From the NCBI GenBank assembly GCA_038503035.1, contig JAVSML010024355.1, positions 194,105-258,104 of the forward strand: 64,000 nucleotides of DNA. The letters run 5' to 3'. Source of the DNA: Crocodylus rhombifer. Taxonomy: Eukaryota; Chordata; Crocodylia; Crocodylidae. A program made the position numbers and the translations under genes. The notes beneath the pieces were generated by a model, which had not been told where the DNA came from, made no database searches, and worked only from the letters and a program-made list of their open reading frames with translations. Below, piece after piece: positions 45,350 through 57,300 of the stretch (positions within the stretch are counted from its first letter, which is position 1; each line of letters opens with the position of its first letter).

Positions 45350-46135
45350 TAAAATTGCCATACTAAATCAATCTGGTCCAGTATCCTGACTTCAGTGGAG
45401 ATCAGCCACTTCAGAGGAAGGTGCCAGAAAACCATGGTGGCTAGAGTAGGCTAATTCTCTTCAATGATTATCTAATCCTAATCCTTAATAGGTAGATATT
45501 GTTTTAAGATCTGCCACATGAGGCCTTATCTTTCTTCTAAAACACTCTTTAGCACTGACTGTTATCAATGTATATTCTTGTTGTCCATCATGTAACTAAT
45601 CAGCTGCTTTCTGCAACCTGTGTAGTTCTTGGCTTTGGTGTCTTCGCGTGGCAATGAGTTCCAAGTTCTTCTTTACAGGTTGTGTGAAAAAGCATTTCCT
45701 TTCTTTGGTTTTGCATCTTCTGTCTTTTAATTACACTGAATGCCCCTTGTTCTTGAGTTATGTGGCAGGGAGAACAAGAGTGATCAACAGCCTTGTCTAG
45801 AGTATAGCATTCATTACTTGATATACTTTTATCATGTTGCTGCCTTTTCTGCCTCCTAAAATGAGGCAACCCCATTTTTTTAGTCTCTCTCCACAGCGAT
45901 ATTCCCATTCATTGGTCTCTCTTGTAAACCTTTTCTACACTTCCTCTGGGTGCACAGGATTGTTTTTGAGTTGGGGTGACCAGTTCTATATACAGCATTT
46001 CGGATGAGGCCAGACCATTGATCATTTAATGTTCTCTGTATTATTCACAATCTCATTAATTACTCAGCCAAACATCTTGTTAGCTTTTTTGACTGCAGCT
46101 ACATTCTGAGCAGATGTCTTCATTGATCTGTTGAC
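45350..46135 (-). repeat. Old CR1/L3 LINE fragment
   Basis: On the plus strand the reverse complement of CR1/L3 RT and 3' text is readable: AATCAATCTGGTCCAGTATCC, AATGAGGCAACCCCATTTTT, GGGTGACCAGTTCTATA, ACAGCATTTCGGATGAGGCC and AGCTTTTTTGACTGCAGCTA. These correspond to well-known CR1/L3 consensus phrases. Many stops; not functional. Confidence 0.75.
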
Positions 46136-46139
46136 AGTG

Positions 46140-46480
46140 ATGTTCAGGCTGTCAGTGCTGAGCTCATCATCTCATACCTTAATTACTGCAGCATCCGCTT
46201 CCCTGTCATCCCTGATGCCCACATTGCCTCACTCTTTTGCTACAGATCTTGCTACTAAGGAAGATGTCAATTATTATATCATCCCCTCCCTGAATCCCTC
46301 TGCTGTCTTTTTCTTCTGTACTACGTCAAGTACAATGGAGAGCCTGCACTACAGCCACTTGGCACACACCTCACCCTCCACTCTCCAGTGTTTAGCACCT
46401 CCTGCTCTCCTGCCCACAGCACCAAAAATGCTAGTTAAGCTTCTGCATGTACCTGCCACTCACCCTGGCTGGTGATACAG
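46140..46480 (+). repeat. Possible second LINE fragment
   Basis: Plus-strand frames include LISYLNYCSIRFPVI, resembling the SYLDYCN motif at the end of L2/Rex-type RT domains. No clear boundaries, and in-frame stops. The fragment directly follows the minus-strand CR1/L3 fragment. Confidence 0.3.
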
Positions 46481-47028
46481 GAATGTAACATGAACAGAAC
46501 CAATTTCTGGTCAGGATGTGCAAAAACAGTACAAATATATGTTGCAAAAATTATGTGAATAGGGGCCTCCCAGTTTGCAAAGCCTCCTTATTAATGTCCT
46601 CATGCAGATTATTCCTTTTAGAAAGACAGATATCCCAGGTGGGATTTGAGGATGGGCTACATAACTGGCACAGGGGCAGGGAACCCAGAAGTATGTGTAC
46701 TGTGGCTCCAGCAAGTTTTCTCGTCCACAAGCCCTTTCTGTGTCATTACTGAGATTAGGTTTTGAGACTGCAGAAAATGTCTGCTGGCTATAAAGTTTCA
46801 AGTGAGTAATATTGTCATCTGACAATAACCCCCCCCCCAAACCCTTACCTTATTCTTGATGAATGTCCCTTTATGGAAGTAGAACAGGGAGAGTTAAAAA
46901 AATTGCCTGTGAATCTGAATGTTCATGTCATTGTTCATACCTTTAACATTACTGGATTTTGTACTGCAGTCTCCTTAAAGCTAAGTTGCTGAATTAAGGA
47001 GCACGGTAAAGTCAAGCCTGTCTAGGCC

Positions 47029-47204
47029 AGTGGTTGTCAACCTTTTTTCATTTGTGGACCTCCCTGGAAATTTCAAATGGAGGTGTGGACCCCTTTGAAT
47101 TGTATTCACATACTTTTGATTGATCATAGTTATCTTTTACGGACCCCTTAGACATAGTCTGCGGACCCCTAGGGGTCTGTGGACCGCAGGTTGAAAATCA
47201 TGGA
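47029..47204. mobile_element. hAT-like MITE, copy A
   Basis: The ends AGTGGTTGTCAACC and GGTTGAAAATCATGGA are inverted. The flanks TCTAGGCC and TCTATACC match at 6 of 8. The interior (GTGGACC, CAAATGGAG.TGTGGA, ACATACTTTTGATTGATCAT, AGGGGTCTGTGGACC) is shared in the same orientation with 53,298-53,513. Confidence 0.7.
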
Positions 47205-47348
47205 TCTATACCATGGCAGCAGGACACTGAAGTAGTCTGGTGGCACTGCACTGGGGCCCTCCCTCTGTGGCTGCTCTCAAGTCCAGCCCTCAACAGCAGA
47301 TACAGTGGAATGAATCCCTTGGAGCAGCCTCAGCAGCAGTACTGCTGG

Positions 47349-47452
47349 ATTTGAAGCATGTCAGTGGGAGCAGATGGACAGGGTCTGGAATGGGGNNNNN
47401 NNNNNATTTGAAGCATGTCAGTGGGAGCAGATGGACAGGGTCTGGAATGGGG
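47349..47452. repeat. 47-bp perfect duplication flanking a 10-N gap
   Basis: The 47 bases at 47,349-47,395 recur without mismatch at 47,406-47,452. The only thing between them is the run of ten N. This is the footprint of an unmerged contig overlap joined with placeholder Ns. The frame that runs through the Ns (47,240-47,464) is therefore an artefact. Confidence 0.9.
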
Positions 47453-47512
47453 CTGGTGTACTAAACTAACTGGAAATAGGCTCACCACAGAAAAGGATTA
47501 GGAACTGCTGGA

Positions 47513-50179
47513 CTAGCAGGTAGGCAGAGGCATAATGTGAGAAGAAAGCACCTGAGCAGCCCTCTCCCACCGTTCCCCCATGGGGCAGCATGCTGCAGTA
47601 GCAGCAAGCAGTGACACAGGCAATGTATCATGGCAGCAGAGGAGCTCACTGCTGCTGGGGGAACTTTCACCCATTATTTTGTTGCTGAAGCCCAGGTCAG
47701 GATGGCAAAAAATTGCTGATTTCAGAAGCAAAAAATGCAGTCAATTGTCCCCTAAGTAGCTGCAAATTGCACTGCTGCTCCACAAAACTGTGATTCCCAG
47801 AACACTTTGCACTGCATAACTCACATTGCTTACACCATTGCAATGTGCAGCTGGGAAGTGCAAGCCTAGTGTGGAATGGGAGGGTGAATCACCCTTCACT
47901 CAGCCTTCTAGCACCCTCCCCTTAGACAGCACTCAAGCCTTGTGCCCCATTTGCCTAGCCCACGGTACGCTACCACAGCTTGATCTCATAAATTACTTGG
48001 AATTAAAGTACCTAATGCCACACCTGTGATCGCCCTGAAAGAGAGAGAGAGCGAGAAGGAAAGAAAGAGAAACCCTCTGCTTAGATGCCACTTACCCTCA
48101 GACTAGAAACATCCCTGTTTGAATTTTCCAAGATAGCTACAGTTCTCCTTCGCATGGCCAGAAATGTTTTAATCTGCATGACTTGGCATCTGTCTTCTGC
48201 CCAAGGCCATTCAGGATCCAGGAACTAGCAACTTCTCTGCTTGGCCCAAGTCATTCACATTCAATGTTCATTGGCTAAAAGTAAAGAAACAATCTGGGAA
48301 ATAGAGCCTGGAAATCAGGACTCCCATGTGCCAGTTGAACATCTTAATCACTAAACTACAGCACCTTGTTGTACTGGCTTTTTCAGGCCCTATGGATCTT
48401 GCATTATACAGTGGCACCTCCACTGTGGGACTCATGTCCAAATTCCGTTTGATTCAGAAATTCTGTATTGGATCTGAGAAAACATCCCTAGTGAAAATAT
48501 CATTGATGCTGGGAAGGTCCTGTGAAAAGTTTCAGTGTCAATGGATCAGCATGTTCTGATGCCAGAAAGCAAGTGTATATTTGAAATAAAAAGCCTAACC
48601 AGCTCTTCTACTACTGTTATGCCATAACATTTATGTTCCTTTGTGTGCAGACTGTAAAATATAAAAAGGACATATTGATGAGTCACATAAGTGTAATATA
48701 TAAAACATGTTGCTCATATGGCATGCATATGGTACATAAGAGCCTCTGTCTTCTAACAGATCCCTTACCTAGCAATTGTCTCTCTGTACAGCCCCATGAG
48801 TAAGCTACCACTACCCTGATTTTCTTGCTTCTGGGACTAGCTCCTCCCTTCTATTTTTTTTGCTAGTTCTCTCTACCTTTCCTCATCATATATTTTTCCT
48901 GCTTGAACATTTTCTTACAAGAGGCTTCTAGCTGGCATGCAGCGTAATCTTCTCAGAAGCAAGCAACCTCAACCTCCGCGTAGCTACTTACCAGCCAGAA
49001 ATGCACAAGTGGCAGCTACCACTTCCAAAATGGTCCCATTAAGTAGCAGCATCTGCTTGGTTCTCTTGAATTTGAAGGGCCAGGCATGCTGGGAACACAT
49101 TTTCTATAAAGGGGTCATTTTACAATAGAAAAAGACAGCCAGGATCTGAGAAAACCCTGCACATTACTAGTGAAAACGTTATGGTAATCTCCAGCTCCTG
49201 ACTTCTGTAGGAGCCCCTTATGTCTTCAAAGCTAGGGATGATAGCTTTCTCCTCCTTACCAGCAAACTTTAAGTGGGGGTGGGGTTCATTAGTAGTAGCC
49301 CACGTTCTTCTAAATCTAAATGAAAGACAATTTTATAAGAACTTTAACTTAGTTATTTGTTTTCCCTCCTCTTTGCTCTAAAACAAACCAAGAGTCAGTT
49401 CCCTTTATGTCTTTTCCTTAGGGAAATCACTTAAATTCACTCTCAAGTGCCTTGCTAGAGTGGCCCACTTGAAAATGCCTTTGTTGATGCTGGAATTTCA
49501 CATGATTTTGTTAGACATGGAATATTGTTAGAAATGCGCAGCTTGCATCTTGCACCTGGTAAGAAAGAAATACTGCCCAAGGCTCCTTTCTCCCCCTCAC
49601 CCGCCTTAGCCTTTCTCATGCTGATTGCAGAAGCTGGAATTCAATTGACTGTGGCCTTGGGGTATGAACTTTTGGCAAACTGTTGTAGTTTCTGGGCGTG
49701 CTTAATAAGCTGATGCATATTTACCTCTCCGCCCTGCATACTTAAGTAGCTAATTATACTATACATGCGATGTATGTAATGATGTAACTACATGTATGCT
49801 TGTATGAAACGGAAGTAGCTGTAAGAGTTCCGGTGTCTGCACACGTGCTCAGGAGAGAGAAGATAAATTCCGCTTGCAAACACAATTAGTTGGTCAGAAG
49901 CTGATTTGGGCATCAATGCCCCACTCTGACCTTGTTTGCAAACAAATACATCCTTTTGTACCGGCTGATGTTTGTGTGTCTGTGATTTTTGTGGGCCTCC
50001 AAAGAAACGAACCGCTTTTGTGCAACAATTTAATTCCCAAATGAAATATGGGGAAGCATGTAAGGATTTGCCAGTCACATGAATGTTATAATGGTGACCA
50101 ACCCCTCCCCAAATAAACATGAGGAGACAATTTTTCACTGAGAAAATGCTTAAGAAAGAGACAAATTACACAAAACAGA
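47513..50179. other. Intergenic, mostly unrecognised
   Basis: A terminus-like AAAGGATTAGGAACTGCTG ends near 47,513 and may be a hAT right end. A GA-rich simple repeat lies near 48,043-48,070. Apart from the tRNA-like patch at 48,300, no repeat or exon was recognised. Confidence 0.4.
48300..48365 (-). repeat. Possible tRNA-like SINE head
   Basis: The minus strand reads TAGTTTAGTGATTAAGATG, an A-box-like stretch, and then GGGAGTCCTGATTTCCAGG, a decayed B box, in the order of a tRNA-derived SINE. It resembles the patch at 20,755-20,840. Boundaries are unknown. Confidence 0.35.
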
Positions 50180-51770
50180 GACAGATGTTGATTTAATGGT
50201 TTATTGTCACATTAAAAAAGTAATCTTACTGATGAATTAATATTTGCTTTTTCATATAAAAGTGCTTATTCTTACAAATCCTTAAGGCTCATTCTGTTAC
50301 ATTACAGTAGGATTTTTCACCATCCCAGAAACTGTGCTACATGAGTTTTGTATGAACTGTAGAAACAGCAAAATCTCCAAACAGTAGAACAACTGGTCTA
50401 TAATTTCATCACCTTTTTACATATGGTCTCATTTAACTGTGTAACAGAGTCTAAAGTAAAAGCAAACAAAGAATAATCTTTTTGTTTAACTTGAAATGGG
50501 GCTGATGCACTTTAAGTTTAATATTTTGCTCAACTGAAAGGAACAAAGACAATTGTTTTTCAAAGTTTTGCCCTTTTACAGCAAGGAAAAAGAAAGACAG
50601 AGAATACTAAAGATACAATATTTACTGTTTCTTACAAAGCAAAAAAAACAAGTGGCTATCAAGTACAAACACTGTCATTAACAGATGTTTAATATTTTTC
50701 AGGTCCCTACATTGTATGTCACTTAGTCAGAACTCTTATTGAAACCAATGTGAGTTTTGCCTGAGGAAGAGATGAGAACAGGGATCTCAAGAGGATCGTT
50801 TTAGATTAAATGGTTTATTATTTTTGTCTCAAAGAAAAAGAATGGAGTAGGTGAAAGTTACTAAAGCTCTTGTTTGCATTAATTGTGATTTCTAGCATAT
50901 ACTATAATACACAGATAAGATTATAAGATTTTTATTTTTAGTCATAATCAGAGATATATCATTTGGATGGACAGTGAATTTACTATTCCTACTTAAATTT
51001 AAAATACCTACTTAGTGTAAATACTGAATTTTTTTTTTCCTTTACTGGGTCAAAATGCAGTAACAAATAGTCAAAAAATTAACCTAATGTCAGAGAAAAA
51101 TAATTTCAAGTATTCTAGAATGAGGGAAAATGCCAAATGATCTAATAAATAAAGCACTTTAAGCTAGTAATGGATGCTACAATAATATATATACATATTT
51201 TACAACATAAATTACTGTACAGAATATTCCCATTTATTAAATTGCTCAAGTGTGTAAACAATATTGCCTGTTATATAGGGACATGTAGAAGAATTCTGCT
51301 TATGTTTTGAAAGTACTAAAATATGCTAAGTCCAGAATGCTCATTTAAAAGGTGAACCGCTATTGCTTTGGCTGTCTGGGTGATGGCTCCAGTACTAAAA
51401 TAGAACATACTCAGAGAGAAACATAAAACAATGTTTAATCACCTACGAACAGAGCTAAATTGATATTGATTTTTATACTATTACAGTTTACAGGAATCTG
51501 CTGACAGTTGTTGGCATAAATGATATGTGGAGTTTAAGCTCTGCATCTGGTTAGAAAGATAATCCCAGTCAGAAAACAGGAGATTGCTCAGCCAAGTCAG
51601 ACAACTGCTAGTAAAAATTTATTGTATGGTAGACTTTAGTCAACATAATAATCAGACAGGAGAACGATTTCTAGGATTATTAGCGCTACTGATTGTGTAG
51701 GAATTCAGCATACAGTCAGTCTATCTAAAACTTCCTATTACTGTTGTCACTCAAGTATACTCTCCCCTGC
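50180..51770 (-). other. Candidate 3' UTR of a minus-strand gene (AFF3 by synteny)
   Basis: On the minus strand AATAAA (50,205-50,200) is followed by CATTAAATCAACATC and then a T/GT-rich stretch TCTGTCTCTGTTTTGTG, a good polyadenylation layout with cleavage near 50,180. The 1.5 kb upstream on that strand is AT-rich with no recognised transposon and no frames, as in long 3' UTRs. In human, AFF3 lies directly upstream of REV1 on the same strand. I found no AFF3 coding exon here, so this is an inference. Confidence 0.3.
50200..50205 (-). terminator. Polyadenylation signal candidate
   Basis: AATAAA on the minus strand with downstream GT/T-rich sequence within about 30 nt. It would end a transcript coming from the right-hand part of the window. 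Confidence 0.35.
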
Positions 51771-51945
51771 CACCCTTTTGTTTGTCTCATCCACCTGCTA
51801 TGTCTTCTTTTTTCAGACTGTAAGCTCCTTGGAGCAGGGACCATGATCCACCTTTTGTTCACATATGGTGTCTAGCACAATAGAATCCTAACTTGTATGA
51901 GGCTTGTAGGCACTACTGTGATACAGATATTAATAATAATAGAAG
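51770..51945 (+). repeat. L3/CR1-like LINE or SINE 3' tail
   Basis: ACTGTAAGCTCCTTGGAGCAGGGACC, TCTAGCACAATAGAATCC, GGCACTACTGTGATACAGAT and a TAATAATAA tail match a phrase widely seen at 3' ends of L3/CR1-type and MIR-like sauropsid repeats. Plus orientation. Confidence 0.55.
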
Positions 51946-53297
51946 AAAATGAAGGAAGTTGATGTAAATGAAGTTTGTATATTTATAACAGCCGTATTTT
52001 GCTACAGTGGTTATAAGATGGCCTATTGTAGCCAATATGTAATAATGAGATTGCATTAAAAAGAGATGAATTTCCAATCTATTAAAATCTGAAGGTTATT
52101 TTCTAGCCTTGAGCTTTAGACAAAACTTCTACTGACTTGGAGTTTTGCAGGTGAGCCAAGGGCAATACATGGCCTGTTATTTATTTCTAGGCTGATGAAC
52201 ATGGATGAATTTGAAATTTTGTCTGTTCGTTGGTCGGAGTTTGCATCACAGAATGAGCCAACAACATACCTCTAAACTTACAGAAAAAAGATGCAACATA
52301 CCTCTCAATTATATGGTACCAGCATTTACAAAATATAGCCCTGTGATAAAAATAGTCAAGCTTGTTTTTTCATGGTCCATAGAAAAGTTTCTTCTCCGCT
52401 TTAGGGAGAGGCAATTGTATGTTTAGATATTGCATGAAGAGCTAGTATATTCAAATATTTGCTACACTGTAAGACATATTTCCTTAATACCAGTTATTTT
52501 AGTGGAATGAAGATGCTTTCAACTTGGTGTAACCACTGACCTGATTGGTTTGTTGACCATGGGAACTGAGCTGGTCAGGACTAATGCAAGTCTAATACAT
52601 GGGAAAGTGCTCTTGAGTGCATCAGGCATAAATGTATTTATCTTTATGCACTTTATCCTAATAATTCTTTTATCTGAGCCTTATTCTGCCACAGTAAGTT
52701 TCCTGGGATTTTTGTTGATTTCACTGGGTGTTCCACAGTCACAGAAGTACAGAATCGGTTACTTAGCATTGAAAGTGTGACTTTGGTCCCTCTAAAAAAA
52801 TAAATCCCTGTACAGACATGATACCAGGAACTCCCAGTCATCTTTGTGCATGTTCATAGTATAGCAGTGCCCATCATTCCAAATCCGTGGCACAATGTGA
52901 ATCAATACATGTGAGTAGGCCCTGGTAAGAGAGAGACTGCAGCTTAATATGTAATGGCACAGCTTCCAATTTTAAGGGTTTTCAGTCTCTTCCACAGTTC
53001 TGCATGCAAACTCCTTTCTAATTGCTCTTCCGCAATCCCGTATGTCACTGGGGAATGGCAGACAATCATGACTTCTGTATGTGGTAAGCAAAACTCTCCT
53101 TTCCCATTCAGGAAAGGGAAGACTTTTTTTGGTAGGGAGGAGGTGCTATTAGTTTCACAAGGGGGGTTAGAAAGGCAAACAAACCTGAGAGAATATAAGT
53201 AGCTGGTCCCTGGGAAGTACCTTCTTTTCCCTTATCCTCCTGTCTACCCCTGCAACCCAGTGATGGGGAACTGGGATAGTGAAGAAAATCTCTATAG

Positions 53298-53513
53298 TGG
53301 TTTTCAACATTTTTTTTTATTTGTGGACCACTAAAAAAAATTCAAATGGAGATGTGGATCCCTTTGGAAATTTTGAATGGAGATGCAGACCCCTTTGAAT
53401 TGTAAGTGTTGGTATTCACATACTTTTGATTGATCATAGTCATCTTTCGCAGACCTCTTAGACATAGTCTGTGGATACTCAGGGGTCTGTGGACCACAGG
53501 TTGAAAACCATTT
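53298..53513. mobile_element. hAT-like MITE, copy B
   Basis: The ends TGGTTTTCAACAT and GTTGAAAACCATTT are inverted. The flanks CTCTATAG (53,290-53,297) and CTCTAGAG (53,514-53,521) match at 7 of 8. Same family and orientation as 47,029-47,204; this copy has an internal partial duplication of the CAAATGGAGATG phrase. Confidence 0.75.
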
Positions 53514-53937
53514 CTCTAGAGCTAGGATGAGCTGGGAGATCTCATATACGCCCAGGGGAGAGGGGAAGAAAAAAGGTAGGACTCAGTGGTTGAAAAAGTA
53601 ACTGATGTATTTTACACAGATTTAATTTATGGATTTATGTATGTGTTTTCTGGGAGGAGGTGGAAGTCCCTGTGTCATCAGGCATTTCTTTATGCAAATT
53701 GAAGTTATATTTGTCACAAGATAGAAAAAGGCTTTCAATCTAGATAATGGGGGAAGAAAGCCCATATTAAAACAAATATTTCCAAAAATAGAGAAAAGAT
53801 TGTACTAAAAAATTACAAGACAGCTCACATTGCATTTACACAAAGTAATCTCTCTTCTACATGAAGGGTTTTCTTTCAAATGGCTCCTGGTGTACAGAGA
53901 CCACAGTCTTAAGTTCTGAGTAATACTGGCTGCATCT

Positions 53938-54176
53938 ACATGCTCATTAATGCACTGTAATTACCGTGAATTAAGTTTAGTATCTGTAAGTACAGGTACC
54001 ACCTAAATGTGCGGTAATCGGTGCTACTGCTCATTAGCCACAGCACATGCTTTTTTGGTGATGCTAATTCTACTTTGCATTAGTGCATTAGCACAGGTTT
54101 TGCCCCTGTGCTAGTGCGAGGTAGAATTAGTCTACTAAGCTTGAAGCGTCTTGTGTAGACATGCCCACTGACTTCT
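53938..54176. mobile_element. PIF/Harbinger-like MITE, ACT duplication
   Basis: The ends GGCTGCATCTACATG and (reverse complement) GGGCATGTCTACACAAG are inverted termini. They are flanked by ACT at 53,935-53,937 and 54,177-54,179. The interior has repeated ATTAGTGCATTAGCAC-type text. 239 bp, no coding capacity. Confidence 0.7.
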
Positions 54177-54179
54177 TCG

Positions 54180-56026
54180 CTGACTCAATTAGTATGCATT
54201 CCTCAAAAAAAGGCCTTTAGAGGCAAATTGTCAACACAGAGCCTGAGGCTATAACCATGTAATTTCTATTAATGTTAATGGGAGTTAAGAGTCTAACTCA
54301 CTGAGCATTATGCAGAAAATGTAACCCCCAGTTCACTTACCCTGCTAATTAATTATAGCTGAATCATGAATGGAGGAAAATATTTTATTAGGATAATTAT
54401 GTAATTTTTCTTGAGCTACATGAAGTGATTAGTCTTTTCTGTGAGGCACCTTTCTAAAAATATGTGTCAACTCATGAATCTGGATTTGGGAAAACAAATT
54501 ATTTGGGCACTGATGACTCTTTTGTTTGAAAATAAACTTAAAATAACATGTGAAAAAGTATTTCTTTCACAGAAATCAAAATGTCTCAGAGATTAAAATC
54601 CATCTGAGCTCTTTTTTATTGGTTAAGTTCAGGTTGGTTAATCATTTCCCCCCCAGTGTACATTTTTGTGACTCTTGGTATTTTCTGGTTTTAGTTAGGA
54701 TCAAAGTATAAATATTTCAGAAAAGGCTATGTGTATGATATTTCTGAGCCAAATGAAAGTAAGTAATACTAATAATACTTAATCTTTTTATGGGGTGGGG
54801 GGAGGAGAATGTGAGACCTGCTTATCATGGTTATCTTATTTTGAGAGGTGCAGTGGGATTTAAATAATGCAGAGGTCCCAGCAGTGGCCCTCTACCCAAA
54901 GCTCAAGTTCATCAATACTGCTGAGCATTTTACAATAATCTTAAGAACTCCTATTGTACCTTTCATCCAAGGAGTGCAGTGTGTTTTACTGTTGATTCAG
55001 GGCTGTCCAATTGGCAGCATGCATGCTCCATTCAGCCTCAAGGGGTTAACTTGCTCTCCCAGCCATTCAGAATTTGGACAGCCTGTGGTTAATTCCCATA
55101 AAGCCCTATGAGATGGATCAGTATTGTTATCCACATTTTATTCAGTTTCCAACATAGGCCCAGACTGACTTTTAAGCCCATGCTCACCCCTACCCTGTGT
55201 TCATGTATTGAAGGAGACTGTGCTCTCAGACAAACGAAATGTCAACTTCTGGGCACTCTCTGCTTCCCCATGATCCCACAGGGACCCTTATAGGGGTGGC
55301 AAGGGGTGGCGGGGGTGGGGGAGGAGTTGCAAAGCTTGTGGGACTTGAACTCCACAGAACTGGAAGAAGGAAACTGGCTTTGTTTTACCTGCTGACTTTG
55401 TGGGAGAAAGCAATGCAAGCGAGTGACACGTATACTTACTTTCTCTGCTTTCCCCTCTGGAACCCAGATGGAAATGTGGGCACATTCAAGGGCAAGGACG
55501 ATCAGATAGGTCCAGGTGGCAGTGGGGAGGCAAAGGAAGAATTTCTGGCAAGATCTGAGATTCTCAACTGAACCCTGACTTCTTCCTGATAGAGTACGGG
55601 CTACGGGTGCCTTGTTGAGAGCATATTAAGTTGAAACTGAGTGTTTCCCATCTCAGGATGGTCTTCGTCTTAGGTGGGTGAAGGGGAACATAAGCTCCCA
55701 AATGACTTCCTAGTTGATCTTGAACAGAGCTTACAAAATGGTAATTAATAAACAGTGGCGAGGGAATCTTGGCCCTGTTGAAAGCACTAGGAGTTTGTCA
55801 TAAATTTCAATAGGCCAGAATCTCATGCTGAAAAATACTGAGAGAGACACTGTTCTCACTAGTTTTTCTGACAGCTTTCTCAACTGAAATATTTGTATAA
55901 CTGGACTACATTCAAATAAACATACAGATGCTTTCCTGAATGAATTCATGAGCCTTATCAATTGTTATAAAGCTCGCCAGGCTTTGGTATATAACCAGTA
56001 AATCAAATAATGTAATAATTATGGAT
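54180..56026. other. Intergenic, nothing recognised
   Basis: AT-rich sequence with a small GGGGTGGC-rich patch near 55,295-55,325. Frames of 60-110 codons show no domain. No transposon termini were recognised. Confidence 0.4.
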
Positions 56027-57300
56027 ATAGTTTCATAGTTTCATAGTTTGTAGGGTCGGAAGGGACCTGAGCAGATCATCTAGTCCGACCCCCTGCCATG
56101 GCAGGAAAGAGTACTGGGGTCAAATGACCCCAGCAAGATGTTCATCTAACCTCCTCTTAAAAACCCCCAGGGTAGGAGCCTGCACCACTTCTCTTGGAAG
56201 TTGGTTCCAGACCCTAGCCGCCCTGACTGTGAAGTAGCATCTCCTGATATCTAACCTAAATCTATCCTCTGCCAGCTTGTGACCGTTATTCCTGGTCACT
56301 CCTGGTGGTGCTCAGAGAAACAGTGACTTCCCCAATGCCTGCTGATCCCCCCTGACTAGTTTATAACAGGCCACAAGATCCCCCCCCTCAGCCTTCTCTT
56401 TTGGAGGCTGAACAGATTCAGGTCCCACAGCCTGTCCTCATAGGGCCTGCCCTGCTGCCCCCTGATCATACGAGTGGCCCTCCTCTGGACCCTCTCCATG
56501 CTGTCGACATCCCTCTTGAAGTGTGGCGCCCAGAATTGGACACAATACTCCAGCTGCGGCCTGACCAGTGCCGCATAGAGGGGGAGGATCACCTCCTTGG
56601 ACCTGCTCGAGATGCATCTGTGGATGCATGCCAAGGTGCGGTTGGCCTTCTTGACTGCCTCTCCACACTGCCGGCCCATGTTCATCTTGGAGTCAATGAT
56701 GACCCCCAGATCCCTTTCCGCCTCAGTGCTGACAAGAGGGGAGTTCCCCAACCTGTAGGTATGGTGCAGGTTGTTCCTCCCCAGGTGCATCACCTTGCAC
56801 TTGTCTGTGTTGAAACCCATCCTATTCTCATCCGCCCACCCTTGTAATCTGTCGAGGTCTGATTGTAGCCTGTTGCATCCTTCCAATGTACCCACGTCCC
56901 CCCACATCTTACTGTCATCAGCAAATTTGAACAGGGTGCTTTTTACCCCCTCATCCAAATCGCTGATGAAGATGTTGAACAGTGCGGGCCCGAGGACCGA
57001 GCCCTGCGGAACCCCACTGCCCACGTCCTTCCAGGTTGAGAAGGACCCATCCACTACCACCCTCTGGGTGCGGCCCTCCAGCCAATTGGCAACCCATTTG
57101 ACTGTGTGGGTGTCTACACCACAGCCCCCCAGTTTCTTAATGAGAACGGGGTGAGAGACAGTGTCAAAAGCCTTCTGGAAGTCCAGGAAGATTATATCCA
57201 CTGCTACCCCTGCATCTAACGATCTGGTGATCTGATCGTAAAAGGCCACCAGGTTGGTCTGACAGGACCTTCCACTGATGAACCCAGGGAACATATAATG
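56027..57300 (-). mobile_element. CR1 LINE, 5'-truncated, relatively young
   Basis: The 3' end on the minus strand is the CR1 tail (GGTCGGACTAGATGATCTGC, CAGGTCCCTTCCGACCC) followed by an ACTATGAA microsatellite at about 56,027-56,050. The body carries an RT frame (56,356-57,294). The 5' end is truncated at about 57,300, within the RT domain. Low divergence and a long open frame indicate later insertion than the other CR1 copies in this window. Confidence 0.9.
56356..57294 (-). pseudogene. CR1 ORF2 reverse transcriptase fragment
   Basis: 312 codons of CR1 RT. Motif A FLDFQKAFD is at residues 36-44, motif B GVPQGSVLGP at 94-103, and catalytic FADD at 124-127, followed by MGFNTDKCKVMHLG and ATRMIRGQQ. 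The RT copies CR1 RNA at the insertion site by target-primed reverse transcription. The N-terminal endonuclease and early RT are missing because of 5' truncation, so the ATG is not a real start. At a G-run (C-run on plus, near 56,383-56,390) the reading frame slips relative to the family C-terminus and ends early at RRLRGGILWPVIN. It is a dead fragment. Confidence 0.9.

Noticed and set aside
47240..47464. Plus-strand frame running through the Ns
   Set aside because: It contains unknown residues and a duplicated peptide from the assembly artefact, and has no domain.
56401..57154. Plus-strand frames opposite the CR1 RT
   Set aside because: Antisense shadows of the CR1 RT frame with no motif of their own.
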